From: Thermoprotei archaeon
GTDB lineage: Archaea; Thermoproteota; Thermoprotei; Thermofilales; B15-G2
Length of the DNA stretch: 28,369 bases
NCBI GenBank assembly: GCA_003649445.1
Contig: QMRV01000028.1
Coordinates: 1 to 28,369 of the forward strand
Direction: 5' to 3'
The translations under genes and the position numbers were made by a program. Below are positions 21,553-28,369 of this stretch, piece by piece (the stretch's first letter is position 1; each line of letters begins with the position of its first letter). A model generated the notes under the pieces. That model saw only the letters and a program-made list of their open reading frames with translations, did no database searches and was not told the DNA's origin.

Positions 21553-22689
21553 GTGGGGTTACATGCAGTACTAGTGCTCGAAGATGGCTCGGTTTTCAGA
21601 GGCAAGGGTTTCGGGGCTGTCGGCGAGGCTATAGGTGAAGTGGTCTTTACTACCGGAATGGTTGGATACTGTGAGTCGTTAACAGATCCCTCTTATAGAG
21701 GGCAGATTCTGTGTTTTACTTACCCGCTTATAGGGAATTATGGTGTTCCCAGCTATTCTCATGTAGATTATTACAAGCTTCCATTATTCTTTGAGTCACA
21801 TCAAATACACGTTACTGGAGTAATAGTCCACGAGGCCTGTAAGACTCCTAGTCACTGGGCTTCAGTTAAGAGTTTTCCTGAGTGGCTTGAAGAAGAAGGT
21901 ATTCCAGGTATAGAGGGAATTGATACGCGGATGCTTGTTCAGAAGCTGAGAGAGCATGGAGTAATGATGGGTATATTGAGTGTCTCAGAGGAGGAAGTCA
22001 ATGAAGCGGAGCTTTACAGAAAGCTCTGTAAAGCCGAGAAATATAGTGCTAGGCGCTTTGTGGAAGAAGTTTCGCCTAAGGAGCCCGTTTTCCACGAAAT
22101 CGAGGATTCTAGAGGCACGGTCGTGGTTTTAGACTGCGGCGTGAAACTAAGTATTGTCAGATGTCTTTTGAAGAGGAAGTTTTCTGTAGTTAGAGTTCCT
22201 TACTACTATCAGCTACATGATATAATGGAGTTTAAGCCGTGTGGAATAGTTGTAAGCAATGGGCCAGGCAACCCTGTTCTCTACGAGGAAACAGTAAGTA
22301 CTATAAGAGACATTATTGATGAAAAATTGCCTATACTAGGTATCTGCTTGGGAAATCAGCTTATCGCACTAGCTCTCGGAGCATCTACTTTTAAGCTGAA
22401 GTACGGCCACAGGGGCTTAAATAAGCCGTGTGTTGACTTGACTACAGGAAAAAGCTACGTTACTAGCCAAAACCACGGCTATGCTGTTGACGCTAAGAGC
22501 CTGAAGGGAACTGGTCTTAAAGTATGGTTCATTAACGCAGACGACAAGACTATCGAAGGACTGCGCCACGAAAAGCTCCCCGTTATCTCTGTCCAGTTCC
22601 ACCCGGAGGCCTCTCCCGGCCCCTTAGATACTGCCTGGGTTTTCGACTTATTCGCTGAAATGGTGGTTAAGTATGGAGTTTCCAAGTAA
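21553..22689 (+). CDS. carA: Carbamoyl-phosphate synthase small subunit (glutaminase)
   Basis: This 378-residue subunit hydrolyses glutamine to supply ammonia for carbamoyl phosphate synthesis, the entry to pyrimidines and arginine. The N-terminal CPSase_sm domain shows TTGMVGYCESLTDPSYRGQI. The class I glutamine amidotransferase domain has the nucleophile C265 in ILGICLGNQL and the dyad H350/E352 in VQFHPEASPGP; these fall within a few residues of E. coli C269, H353 and E355. The frame is open from 21487, but the TATA box at 21516-21524 and GAGGAAGG place the start at GTG 21553 (MGLHAVLVLEDG). The last 17 bp overlap carB, so the two subunits are translationally coupled. Confidence 0.95.
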   Translation: MGLHAVLVLEDGSVFRGKGFGAVGEAIGEVVFTTGMVGYCESLTDPSYRGQILCFTYPLIGNYGVPSYSHVDYYKLPLFFESHQIHVTGVIVHEACKTPSHWASVKSFPEWLEEEGIPGIEGIDTRMLVQKLREHGVMMGILSVSEEEVNEAELYRKLCKAEKYSARRFVEEVSPKEPVFHEIEDSRGTVVVLDCGVKLSIVRCLLKRKFSVVRVPYYYQLHDIMEFKPCGIVVSNGPGNPVLYEETVSTIRDIIDEKLPILGICLGNQLIALALGASTFKLKYGHRGLNKPCVDLTTGKSYVTSQNHGYAVDAKSLKGTGLKVWFINADDKTIEGLRHEKLPVISVQFHPEASPGPLDTAWVFDLFAEMVVKYGVSK

Positions 22690-25600
22690 AGTACTCTTAC
22701 TGGGGTCTGGCGCCATTAAAATAGCTGAAGCAGCGGAATTCGACTACAGCGGCTCACAGGCAATTAAGGCCCTTAAAGAAGAGGGAATCAAAGTAGTCTT
22801 AGTGAACCCTAATATAGCTACTATTCAGACAGATCCTAGGCTAGCTGATAAAGTGTACTTGCTTCCAGTAAGATCTTTCTTCGTAGAAAAAGTGATAGAA
22901 AAGGAGAGGCCCGATGGAATACTTTTGGGCTTCGGGGGACAAGCGGCACTAAACTGCGGCGTAGAGCTGTATAAGCGTGGTGTTTTAGCGAAATACGATG
23001 TCAAGGTTCTAGGAACACCTATTGAGGCAATAGAGAGAGCTTCGAATAGAGAGCTTTTCCGCAAAACAATGATCGAGGCCGGGCTTCCTGTCCCTCCATC
23101 TAGAGCGGTTTCTTCCCTTGAGGAAGCCTTGGAAGCTGCTGAAGAGCTAGGCTATCCTCTAATAATGAGAGTAGCGTACAACTTGGGTGGAAGAGGCTCC
23201 TCTATACTCTTCTCAGAGAAAGATCTCAGAGAACGTGTCCCGAAGGGTCTTGCACAAAGTATGATTAGACAAGTGTTGCTAGAGAAGTACCTGGGTAAGT
23301 GGAAGGAAATAGAGTACGAGGTAGTTAGAGACTGTAAAGGCAATGTCGTAGTCCCGGTGTGCTTAGAGAACGTAGACCCTATGGGTGTTCACACAGGAGA
23401 CTCTATTGTAGTAGGACCTTCGCAGACAATCAGCAATAGAGAGTACTACGCTATGAGAGAGGCCTCAATCAAAGCGGCGGGGGCAGTAGGTATCATAGGT
23501 GAGTGCAATATACAGTTTGCCTTGAGCCCGATTAGCGAAGACTTCTATGTTATTGAAATGAACCCGCGTATGAGCAGGTCTTCAGCGCTAGCCAGTAAGG
23601 CTTCAGGATATCCCTTAGCCTATATCGCAGCAAAGCTTGCACTAGGATACACTCTCCCGGAGCTTATCAACACTGTTACTGGAGCGACTACAGCGGCTTT
23701 CGAGCCTTCACTAGACTACGTAGTAGTGAAAATACCTAGATGGGATTTCAGTAAATTTAGCAAAGTTGACAGAAGGCTATGTACGCAGATGAAGAGCGTC
23801 GGCGAGGTAATGGCTATAGGGAGGTGTTTCGAGGAAGCACTGCAGAAAGCAATAAGAATGCTAGATATAGGTAAAATAGGGCTAGTCTGCAACGATGAGG
23901 ACAAGTACACGGACCCACGGGAGCTTTTAGAAAGGCTTAAGGAGAGAGACGATGAGTGGATTTTTCTTGCAGCTAGAGCACTTGAGCTAGGGGTGCCAGT
24001 CGACGTTATAAGTGAAGTAACTGGAGTAGATAGGTGGTTTATCTATAAGATAAAGAATATTGTTGAAATGAAGAAAAAGCTTCTGAAAGCAAGAGGGCTT
24101 AGTGAAAGAGAACTAAGAGAGCTTATTAGAGAAGCTAAGAGACTGGGTTTCAGCGACAAACAGATAGCTAAGTGCCTTGGCTGCAGTGAAAGCGAGGTCA
24201 GAAAGTTTAGGAAAAGACTCGGTGTAGTGCCTGTAGTGAAGAAAATAGATACATTGGCTGCTGAGTGGCCTGCTAAAGCAAATTACCTTTACGTAACCTA
24301 TGGAGGCTGCGTAGACGACGTCGACTTCGGCGAAAGAAGCAAGGTCATAGTGCTGGGCTCGAGCACTTTCCGCATAGGAGTATCAGTTGAATTCGACTGG
24401 GCTACAGTAAATGCGGTATGGGCTTTAAGGAAGCATGGAGTAAAAGAAGTAATAGTAGTTAACTGCAATCCCGAGACTGTTTCAACAGACTGGGATATAG
24501 CGGATAAACTCTACTTCGAGGAAGTAACTCTCGAGAGAGTTCTAGATATATATGAGAAGGAAAAGCCTCACGGAGTTGTAGTCTCAATGGGAGGGCAGAC
24601 ACCAAACAATATAGCATTGAAGCTATACAAAAACGGAGTCTCTGTTTTAGGAACAAGCCCCGTAAATATTGATGAAGCAGAAGACAGATCAAAGTTCAGT
24701 AAAATTCTAGCAGAACTCAAAATAAAGCAGCCTCCTTGGATCGAAGCCAGCGACCTCGAACAGGTACTAGAGTTCGCGAGAAAAGTAGGCTATCCTGTCG
24801 TAGTTCGTCCCTCCTATGTGATAGGAGGAGCCGCTATGAAAACATGCTACAGTGAAAAAGAGTTAATTAAGTACTTGAACGAAGCCGCTAAAATATCTCC
24901 TGAGCACCCGGTTGTAGTATCTAAGTTCATTGAAGGCGCAGCTGAAGTAGAAGTAGACGCCGTTTCTGACGGAGAAAAAGTCCTAGTTGGAGCTGTTATA
25001 GAGCACATCGAGCCCGCTGGAGTACATTCTGGAGACGCGACAATGGTTATTCCTCCAGTTACTTTAAGCAGGGAGGCTTACACGAAAATACTGGACTATA
25101 CTCTGAAAATATGCCGTAGGCTTAAAGTCCGAGGACCGATAAATATACAGTTTCTAGTAAAGAACGGTGAAGTATATGTCATTGAAGCAAATGTTAGAGC
25201 CTCGCGCTCAATGCCTTTTGTAAGCAAATCTGTTTCAGTAAACTTGGCTGAAGAAGCAGTTAAAGTAATGCTAGGGAATAAGCTGGAAATAGAGGGAGAC
25301 ATAGCTGTAGCTAAGCCTAAGTACTATGCAGTCAAGTACCCCCAGTTTTCTTGGATGCAGCTCACTGGAGCAGACCCACAGCTAGACGTAAACATGAGGT
25401 CCACCGGAGAAGTAGCAGCACGTGGCCGTAGCCTGTACGAAGCATTTATTAAAGCTTGGCTGGCTTCAGAGCCAAGTAAGTATCCTGTCAAAAAAGTACT
25501 AATATACTCGGAAGACACAGCTACCAAAGAATTAGCTAAAATAGTGCCACCTAAAATCAAAGTGTACTTAGTGGACAGAAATGAAGGAGCATTCAGCAAA

Positions 25601-25771
25601 GCCTTAGTTCTCTTAAAGAGGCGTGAAGTAGACGTAGCAATAATACTCGGCAATGGAGATAAAGCATACTTGCTTAAAAGAGCTGCAGCAGACTATAATG
25701 TCCCTCTTATTCTGCACAGAGATACTGCAAAAATGCTGTTAATATCATTAAAGCTCTGCAAACTACACTAG
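22673..25771 (+). CDS. carB: Carbamoyl-phosphate synthase large subunit
   Basis: This 1032-residue subunit has two homologous ATP-grasp halves. The first begins VLLLGSGAIKIAEAAEFDYS and phosphorylates bicarbonate. The second begins VIVLGSSTFRIGVSVEFDWA near residue 560 and phosphorylates carbamate. ATP-site signatures include GGRGSSILFSE in the first half and GGAAMKTCYSE in the second. A helix-turn-helix-looking oligomerisation region (RLGFSDKQIAKCLGCSESEV) lies between them. The C-terminal methylglyoxal-synthase-like allosteric domain is about 100 residues (from VKKVLIYSEDTATKE) and slightly short, as in many crenarchaeal enzymes. The gene starts inside carA and is uninterrupted over 3.1 kb. 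Confidence 0.97.
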   Translation: MEFPSKVLLLGSGAIKIAEAAEFDYSGSQAIKALKEEGIKVVLVNPNIATIQTDPRLADKVYLLPVRSFFVEKVIEKERPDGILLGFGGQAALNCGVELYKRGVLAKYDVKVLGTPIEAIERASNRELFRKTMIEAGLPVPPSRAVSSLEEALEAAEELGYPLIMRVAYNLGGRGSSILFSEKDLRERVPKGLAQSMIRQVLLEKYLGKWKEIEYEVVRDCKGNVVVPVCLENVDPMGVHTGDSIVVGPSQTISNREYYAMREASIKAAGAVGIIGECNIQFALSPISEDFYVIEMNPRMSRSSALASKASGYPLAYIAAKLALGYTLPELINTVTGATTAAFEPSLDYVVVKIPRWDFSKFSKVDRRLCTQMKSVGEVMAIGRCFEEALQKAIRMLDIGKIGLVCNDEDKYTDPRELLERLKERDDEWIFLAARALELGVPVDVISEVTGVDRWFIYKIKNIVEMKKKLLKARGLSERELRELIREAKRLGFSDKQIAKCLGCSESEVRKFRKRLGVVPVVKKIDTLAAEWPAKANYLYVTYGGCVDDVDFGERSKVIVLGSSTFRIGVSVEFDWATVNAVWALRKHGVKEVIVVNCNPETVSTDWDIADKLYFEEVTLERVLDIYEKEKPHGVVVSMGGQTPNNIALKLYKNGVSVLGTSPVNIDEAEDRSKFSKILAELKIKQPPWIEASDLEQVLEFARKVGYPVVVRPSYVIGGAAMKTCYSEKELIKYLNEAAKISPEHPVVVSKFIEGAAEVEVDAVSDGEKVLVGAVIEHIEPAGVHSGDATMVIPPVTLSREAYTKILDYTLKICRRLKVRGPINIQFLVKNGEVYVIEANVRASRSMPFVSKSVSVNLAEEAVKVMLGNKLEIEGDIAVAKPKYYAVKYPQFSWMQLTGADPQLDVNMRSTGEVAARGRSLYEAFIKAWLASEPSKYPVKKVLIYSEDTATKELAKIVPPKIKVYLVDRNEGAFSKALVLLKRREVDVAIILGNGDKAYLLKRAAADYNVPLILHRDTAKMLLISLKLCKLH

Positions 25772-25821
25772 CTCAAGCAGCGTTCTACGCTGACTTCCAT
25801 GAACATAAATACTCTATACAG

Positions 25822-26217
25822 CTAACGAGAACTATTTAGTACTTCTAACACTTGCTGAGGACCATCCAGTAAAATCTTCAGCTTATTTAGTATTTCGCGG
25901 CCAACTAACTTTTTCCTAATATAGGGCGATGAATAAACATACGCGTACAAAATCTTGTTCTCTAATTCTATTTTAGTGAAAGCTCTATACAACTTAATAG
26001 TATTGCCTGTAACGAACCGCCCTACTAGAGGATAAGGTTCTTCAGCTAACATTAGCTCTAGTTTTAAGTAAATGTCATAGGGTACTAGAATTCCTCCGGC
26101 AAAGCCTGTATCTACTTTAAAAGTTAATGTAAGGCTTTTATCGTCGTATGGAGAGTAGACTTTGAGTACTAGTACTGGCACTGGAGGATCTTCGGCAGTA
26201 CTATAAGGCTCTCTCAC
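25822..26217 (-). CDS. Retropepsin-like clan AA aspartic protease (AF_0612-like)
   Basis: This 131-residue protein has the single aspartic-protease motif FKVDTGFAGGILVP with D36, and a C-terminal GREILNKLKILLDGPQQVLEV that matches the second half (hydrophobic-hydrophobic-Gly and following strand) of retropepsin-like folds. Such proteins act as homodimers, each giving one Asp. I associate the DTGF form with the archaeal AF_0612 family. Its ATG overlaps the stop of the preceding RHH-type gene by 4 bp, a tight two-gene operon. No signal peptide is present, so it is cytoplasmic. The substrate is unknown; the partner protein is an obvious candidate (inference). Confidence 0.75.
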   Translation of the reverse strand: MREPYSTAEDPPVPVLVLKVYSPYDDKSLTLTFKVDTGFAGGILVPYDIYLKLELMLAEEPYPLVGRFVTGNTIKLYRAFTKIELENKILYAYVYSSPYIRKKLVGREILNKLKILLDGPQQVLEVLNSSR

Positions 26218-26621
26218 TCAACCACCTCAAATAAAGACATACCGAGCTCAATTATCCTAATTTTCTTGGGCTCAACTCTAGTGACTATCGCGTGCCGAGG
26301 CTTTACTTCTTTAATAGCTTTAAGCGCCTCTTCTCTACTATCAAATATTCCTAAAAGTTTTCCGCGGGCTATAGCTACATACTTATTCATGTGGTTTCTA
26401 ATCAAATAGTCTTCAAGCTCTCTGTAAACTCTTCTATTAGCTTCAGCTTCCTTTTTGATCTCCAAGTACTCTACAACATCAATATTCTCAGAAGCCTTGA
26501 TCCACAGACTTAGAGCCTGATTAAGCGCTTCACCTAAAGTCAAACCCTTTAACGCAACCATAGCCTTAAACTTCCTATAAAGTTCCTCATCCACATTCTT
26601 GAAGGCAACTACTTTACCCAC
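26214..26621 (-). CDS. Ribbon-helix-helix-like protein with a DUF5678-like C-terminal domain
   Basis: This 135-residue protein starts with a strand-helix-helix segment (VVAFKNVDEELYRKFKAMVA then LKGLTLGEALNQALSLWI), like RHH DNA-binding antitoxins. A linker helix leads to a small domain, NHMNKYVAIARGKLLGIFDS followed by REEALKAIKEV, which resembles DUF5678 (the K-Y-V-A-I...G...EEA pattern). The GTG 26621 start sits about 20 nt below CTTATAAG (26636-26643), so the transcript is probably leaderless or nearly so. It is followed with a 4-bp overlap by the retropepsin-like protease. The two-gene layout, the small sizes and the DNA-binding N-terminus mimic a toxin-antitoxin operon. Confidence 0.65.
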   Translation of the reverse strand: MGKVVAFKNVDEELYRKFKAMVALKGLTLGEALNQALSLWIKASENIDVVEYLEIKKEAEANRRVYRELEDYLIRNHMNKYVAIARGKLLGIFDSREEALKAIKEVKPRHAIVTRVEPKKIRIIELGMSLFEVVE

Positions 26622-26635
26622 AGTAAACTAGAATA

Positions 26636-26668
26636 CTTATAAGGTAATAAGTTTAACCATAGTTTACC
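26636..26668 (-). promoter_or_regulatory. Promoter and candidate operator of the RHH-protease operon
   Basis: CTTATAAG (26636-26643) is a symmetric TATA element. Just upstream, in transcript sense, are two direct repeats (plus strand GTTTAACC at 26651-26658 and GTTTACC at 26662-26668, 11-bp period). A TAAAC in inverse orientation lies at 26624-26628. Short spaced repeats of this kind suit an RHH autoregulator. Confidence 0.4.
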
Positions 26669-26681
26669 TTATTAACAACTT

Positions 26682-27092
26682 TCAATCTGCGAACTTAATT
26701 TCATGGTAAACATCAAGCCAGTACAGTATAGTCGGAATAACTAATATAACTAAAATAGATGGGTCTAGTGAATTGATATTTATTATCAAATAAGATAGCA
26801 AAAAGACCGTAAAGAATACTGCATGAGGAACATGCCTAGGTATAAGTAGTTTCCCCAGAGTAATATACATTACAGCAATTTTTCTAGGTAAAACAGGTTT
26901 AGCAAGATATCCTCCAGGTACTTTCTTAGCTAAATTGAGTTCAACGAGACGTTCTAAGTGATAATGAGCAGTGCCGGGGCTTTTAAAACCGAGAGCTTTC
27001 TGAATTTCAGAAATAGACATTGCTCTACCGCGTTTAAGTAAAACTAAATATACTTTGAGAGTAGTTTCACCTAACTTTACTTTCTTGCACAT
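26682..27092 (-). CDS. Membrane-bound winged-helix transcriptional regulator
   Basis: This 136-residue protein has an N-terminal winged helix (KVYLVLLKRGRAMSISEIQK then PGTAHYHLERLVELNLAKKV and a short wing GGYLAKP). Two C-terminal hydrophobic helices follow, HAVFFTVFLLSYLIININ (about 90-107) and ILVILVIPTILYWLDVYH (about 113-130). The topology, DNA-binding domain in the cytosol and two helices in the membrane, points to a membrane-tethered regulator. It is divergent from an anchored exported protein with TTTCGA repeats between them, which suggests it controls that gene and perhaps itself. Confidence 0.75.
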   Translation of the reverse strand: MCKKVKLGETTLKVYLVLLKRGRAMSISEIQKALGFKSPGTAHYHLERLVELNLAKKVPGGYLAKPVLPRKIAVMYITLGKLLIPRHVPHAVFFTVFLLSYLIININSLDPSILVILVIPTILYWLDVYHEIKFAD

Positions 27093-27121
27093 TCACTTAG
27101 TATATAATAAAGCTACCTTAA

Positions 27122-27150
27122 TTTCGATACTTTCGAATATTTCTTCGAAA
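27122..27150. promoter_or_regulatory. Candidate operator with three TTTCGA half-sites
   Basis: TTTCGA occurs at 27122-27127 and 27131-27136, and its complement TCGAAA at 27145-27150. The last two form an inverted repeat TTTCGAA-(6)-TTCGAAA. The group is centred between the divergent regulator and the anchored-protein gene. Confidence 0.5.
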
Positions 27151-27188
27151 CTATAGAAATAAGTTAACCTGCAAATCAAGTAATATTG

Positions 27189-27866
27189 ATGGAAAAAGTG
27201 CTAATGGTAGCTTTATTGTTGTTAACTTTAACTCCAGTTTATGCAACACCTGTTAAAGTAAATGTATTTTATAAAGGAAAGCTTGCTGAAGATATTATAG
27301 TAGTATGGTTTACTATCAATAATTTAAGTAAACAAAGCTATTCAGTTAATATTTACTTAAAATATATTAAACAAGGACATACTACCATAAATGCAACAAT
27401 AGATAAAACTTATATTTTCGCCGTAAAAATATTAAATAATTCACTATCTAATGCAAGCCCAGTAATACTGATAAAGGGCTCCGAAGTAAAACTAGAAATA
27501 TTTAGAGAAGTCGAGAGGAAGATATATGGAACAAAATCTTACCGCCTAATATTCTACACCCTAAACATAATTCTCCAAAAAATTACAGAAGAGTATACTA
27601 CAAAAAGCGGCGTTATAAAAGTAGGGTTCTCTGTGTCTCATAAAGAAGGTTTTCCAGCAACTATTGAAGAACTAGAGCCTAACAAAGTCTACTCAGTTAC
27701 TGTTACTATTGAAATTGCTGAAGAACACGGACTTTACGAAAAATACTACACGCCTACTAGAACTATGTGGCAAATAATAATTCCTTTAACTATAGCAATA
27801 ATAGCTGCAGCTATAGTAGTATTGCTCAAGAAGAAACTATCAAGCAGATTTTTCTCGTATTACTGA
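27189..27866 (+). CDS. Exported protein with C-terminal membrane anchor, unknown function
   Basis: This protein of about 225 residues has a signal peptide (MEKVLMVALLLLTLTPVYAT, cleavage likely after YAT) and a predicted beta-rich extracellular part with several N-glycosylation sequons (NNLS, NATI, NNSL, NASP). A C-terminal helix (IIIPLTIAIIAAAIVVLL, about 198-215) is followed by the basic KKKLSSRF. No enzymatic motif is recognised. ATG 27189 is preferred over TTG 27186. A TATA-like TATAGAAATA (27152-27161) lies just after the TTTCGA repeats, so the operator sits upstream of the promoter. Divergent pairing with a membrane-bound regulator suggests that the two form a surface-sensing unit (inference). 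Confidence 0.6.
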   Translation: MEKVLMVALLLLTLTPVYATPVKVNVFYKGKLAEDIIVVWFTINNLSKQSYSVNIYLKYIKQGHTTINATIDKTYIFAVKILNNSLSNASPVILIKGSEVKLEIFREVERKIYGTKSYRLIFYTLNIILQKITEEYTTKSGVIKVGFSVSHKEGFPATIEELEPNKVYSVTVTIEIAEEHGLYEKYYTPTRTMWQIIIPLTIAIIAAAIVVLLKKKLSSRFFSYY

Positions 27867-27970
27867 AACAACAGTACTACATAAGATATTTTGCTTTTTA
27901 TATTGCTTAATTACTCCATAATTTATCTCAGCTAATTCATTAATATTAAGTAACTAAGTAGTTAGTTAAA

Positions 27971-28369
27971 TCACCATATCACATGTAGCCCTAGTTTTAA
28001 AGCAACATAAGTTAGGTCTCTATCTCCCGTTAAAATGGGGCATTTTTCGCTGAGAGCTACAGTCAGTACAGTAGAATCCACTAGACTAAGTTTTCTCTGC
28101 ATTAAGTTCTCGTCTCCTGACTCTGCAAGAAGCTTATCTCCCATGACCTTAATTTCCGCGGCTTTGATATAGTCTTCAAACTCCAGTTTTCTGACAATGA
28201 AATAGGTCTTGAGAAATGCTTTAACTTCATCAATATTCTTTAAGGCAGGTATTCTCCCCTTATACCACTGTATAGTATACTCGTATGCAACGGTCTCTGG
28301 GACTATTCCAGTAACTTCGCCTTTGTATATTGAGCACATAATATTCTCTGCTTTTGAAGACAGTTCTCC
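27971..28369 (-). CDS. PIN-domain protein (VapC-like), 5' end beyond the window
   Basis: The reading frame continues through the right edge without a stop. An internal ATG at 28339 exists, but the preceding codons (GELSSKAENI) fit the helix that normally follows the first PIN aspartate, so the true start is outside. Visible features are the conserved Glu in IVPETVAYEY and a late acidic cluster: LVDSTVLTVALSE with its Asp, and ILTGDRDLTYVALKLGL. The first catalytic Asp is not visible because the N-terminus is missing. An antitoxin gene would be expected just outside to the right. Confidence 0.8.
   Translation of the reverse strand, partial: GELSSKAENIMCSIYKGEVTGIVPETVAYEYTIQWYKGRIPALKNIDEVKAFLKTYFIVRKLEFEDYIKAAEIKVMGDKLLAESGDENLMQRKLSLVDSTVLTVALSEKCPILTGDRDLTYVALKLGLHVIW

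Noticed and set aside
22673..25771. Many antisense and alternate-frame open stretches inside carA, carB and AMP phosphorylase.
   Set aside because: They are shadows of strongly conserved coding frames, lack start signals and encode no recognisable domain.
1..28369. CRISPR arrays, rRNA genes, insertion sequences and tRNAs.
   Set aside because: I looked for regularly spaced repeats, transposase motifs and tRNA T-arm signatures and saw none; the only long repeat is the 112-bp antitoxin core, and it is coding.

Overview
The window looks like chromosomal DNA of a thermophilic archaeon of the Thermoproteota (crenarchaeal) lineage. The support is a tandem pair of OB-fold single-stranded-DNA-binding proteins of the Sulfolobus SSB type, an AMP phosphorylase, crenarchaeal-style carAB, an AF1577-type radical SAM protein, and start codons sitting about 26 nt below clear archaeal TATA boxes (leaderless mRNAs). 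Toxin-antitoxin modules are unusually dense: PIN/VapC, HepT-MntA and RelBE. The genus cannot be named from sequence alone.

Layout. 1-160: 3' part of a small antitoxin-like gene. 272-1814: a frameshifted ATC-hydrolase-like gene converging on a radical SAM/SPASM enzyme. 2027-5140: an ATPase, then a divergent pair made of a beta-sandwich protein and an alkaline-phosphatase-superfamily enzyme. 5181-6203: a PIN toxin flanked by two antitoxin paralogues that share a 112-bp perfect direct repeat. 6345-8027: an amidohydrolase pseudogene, an intact MntA and a broken HepT. 8169-8954: an HpcH/HpaI-type aldolase. 9118-10052: a Cys-rich exported protein followed by two small membrane proteins. 10238-11781: a leftward cluster of membrane protein(s), a frameshifted winged-helix regulator and a methyltransferase. 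11820-13834: VapBC converging on an FGGY sugar kinase. 14049-15310: a membrane-anchor remnant and a GNAT protein. 15466-17674: tandem SSBs, then an ArsR repressor divergent from a TauE/SafE permease with a palindromic operator between them. 17780-18859: a UroD-like protein. 18911-19400: a decayed RelBE pair. 19454-20992: AMP phosphorylase. 21107-21355: a small membrane-protein remnant. 21553-25771: carAB. 25822-27866: a ribbon-helix-helix/DUF5678-like protein paired with a retropepsin-like protease, then a membrane-bound winged-helix regulator divergent from an anchored exported protein. 27971 to the right edge: a partial PIN gene.

How the genes work together. Core metabolism is represented by carAB (carbamoyl phosphate for pyrimidines and arginine) and AMP phosphorylase (nucleotide salvage). 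The aldolase, sugar kinase, amidohydrolase remnant and possible binding-protein anchor remnant may be leftovers of sugar or sugar-acid catabolism. Between these lies accessory DNA where several genes carry one or two frameshifts, while the multi-kilobase core genes are intact. That contrast argues for genuine decay of toxin modules and catabolic genes rather than uniformly poor sequence. The strongest leads for something undescribed are the antitoxin pair with the identical 112-bp core, the RHH/DUF5678-protease pair, and the Cys-rich exported protein cluster.
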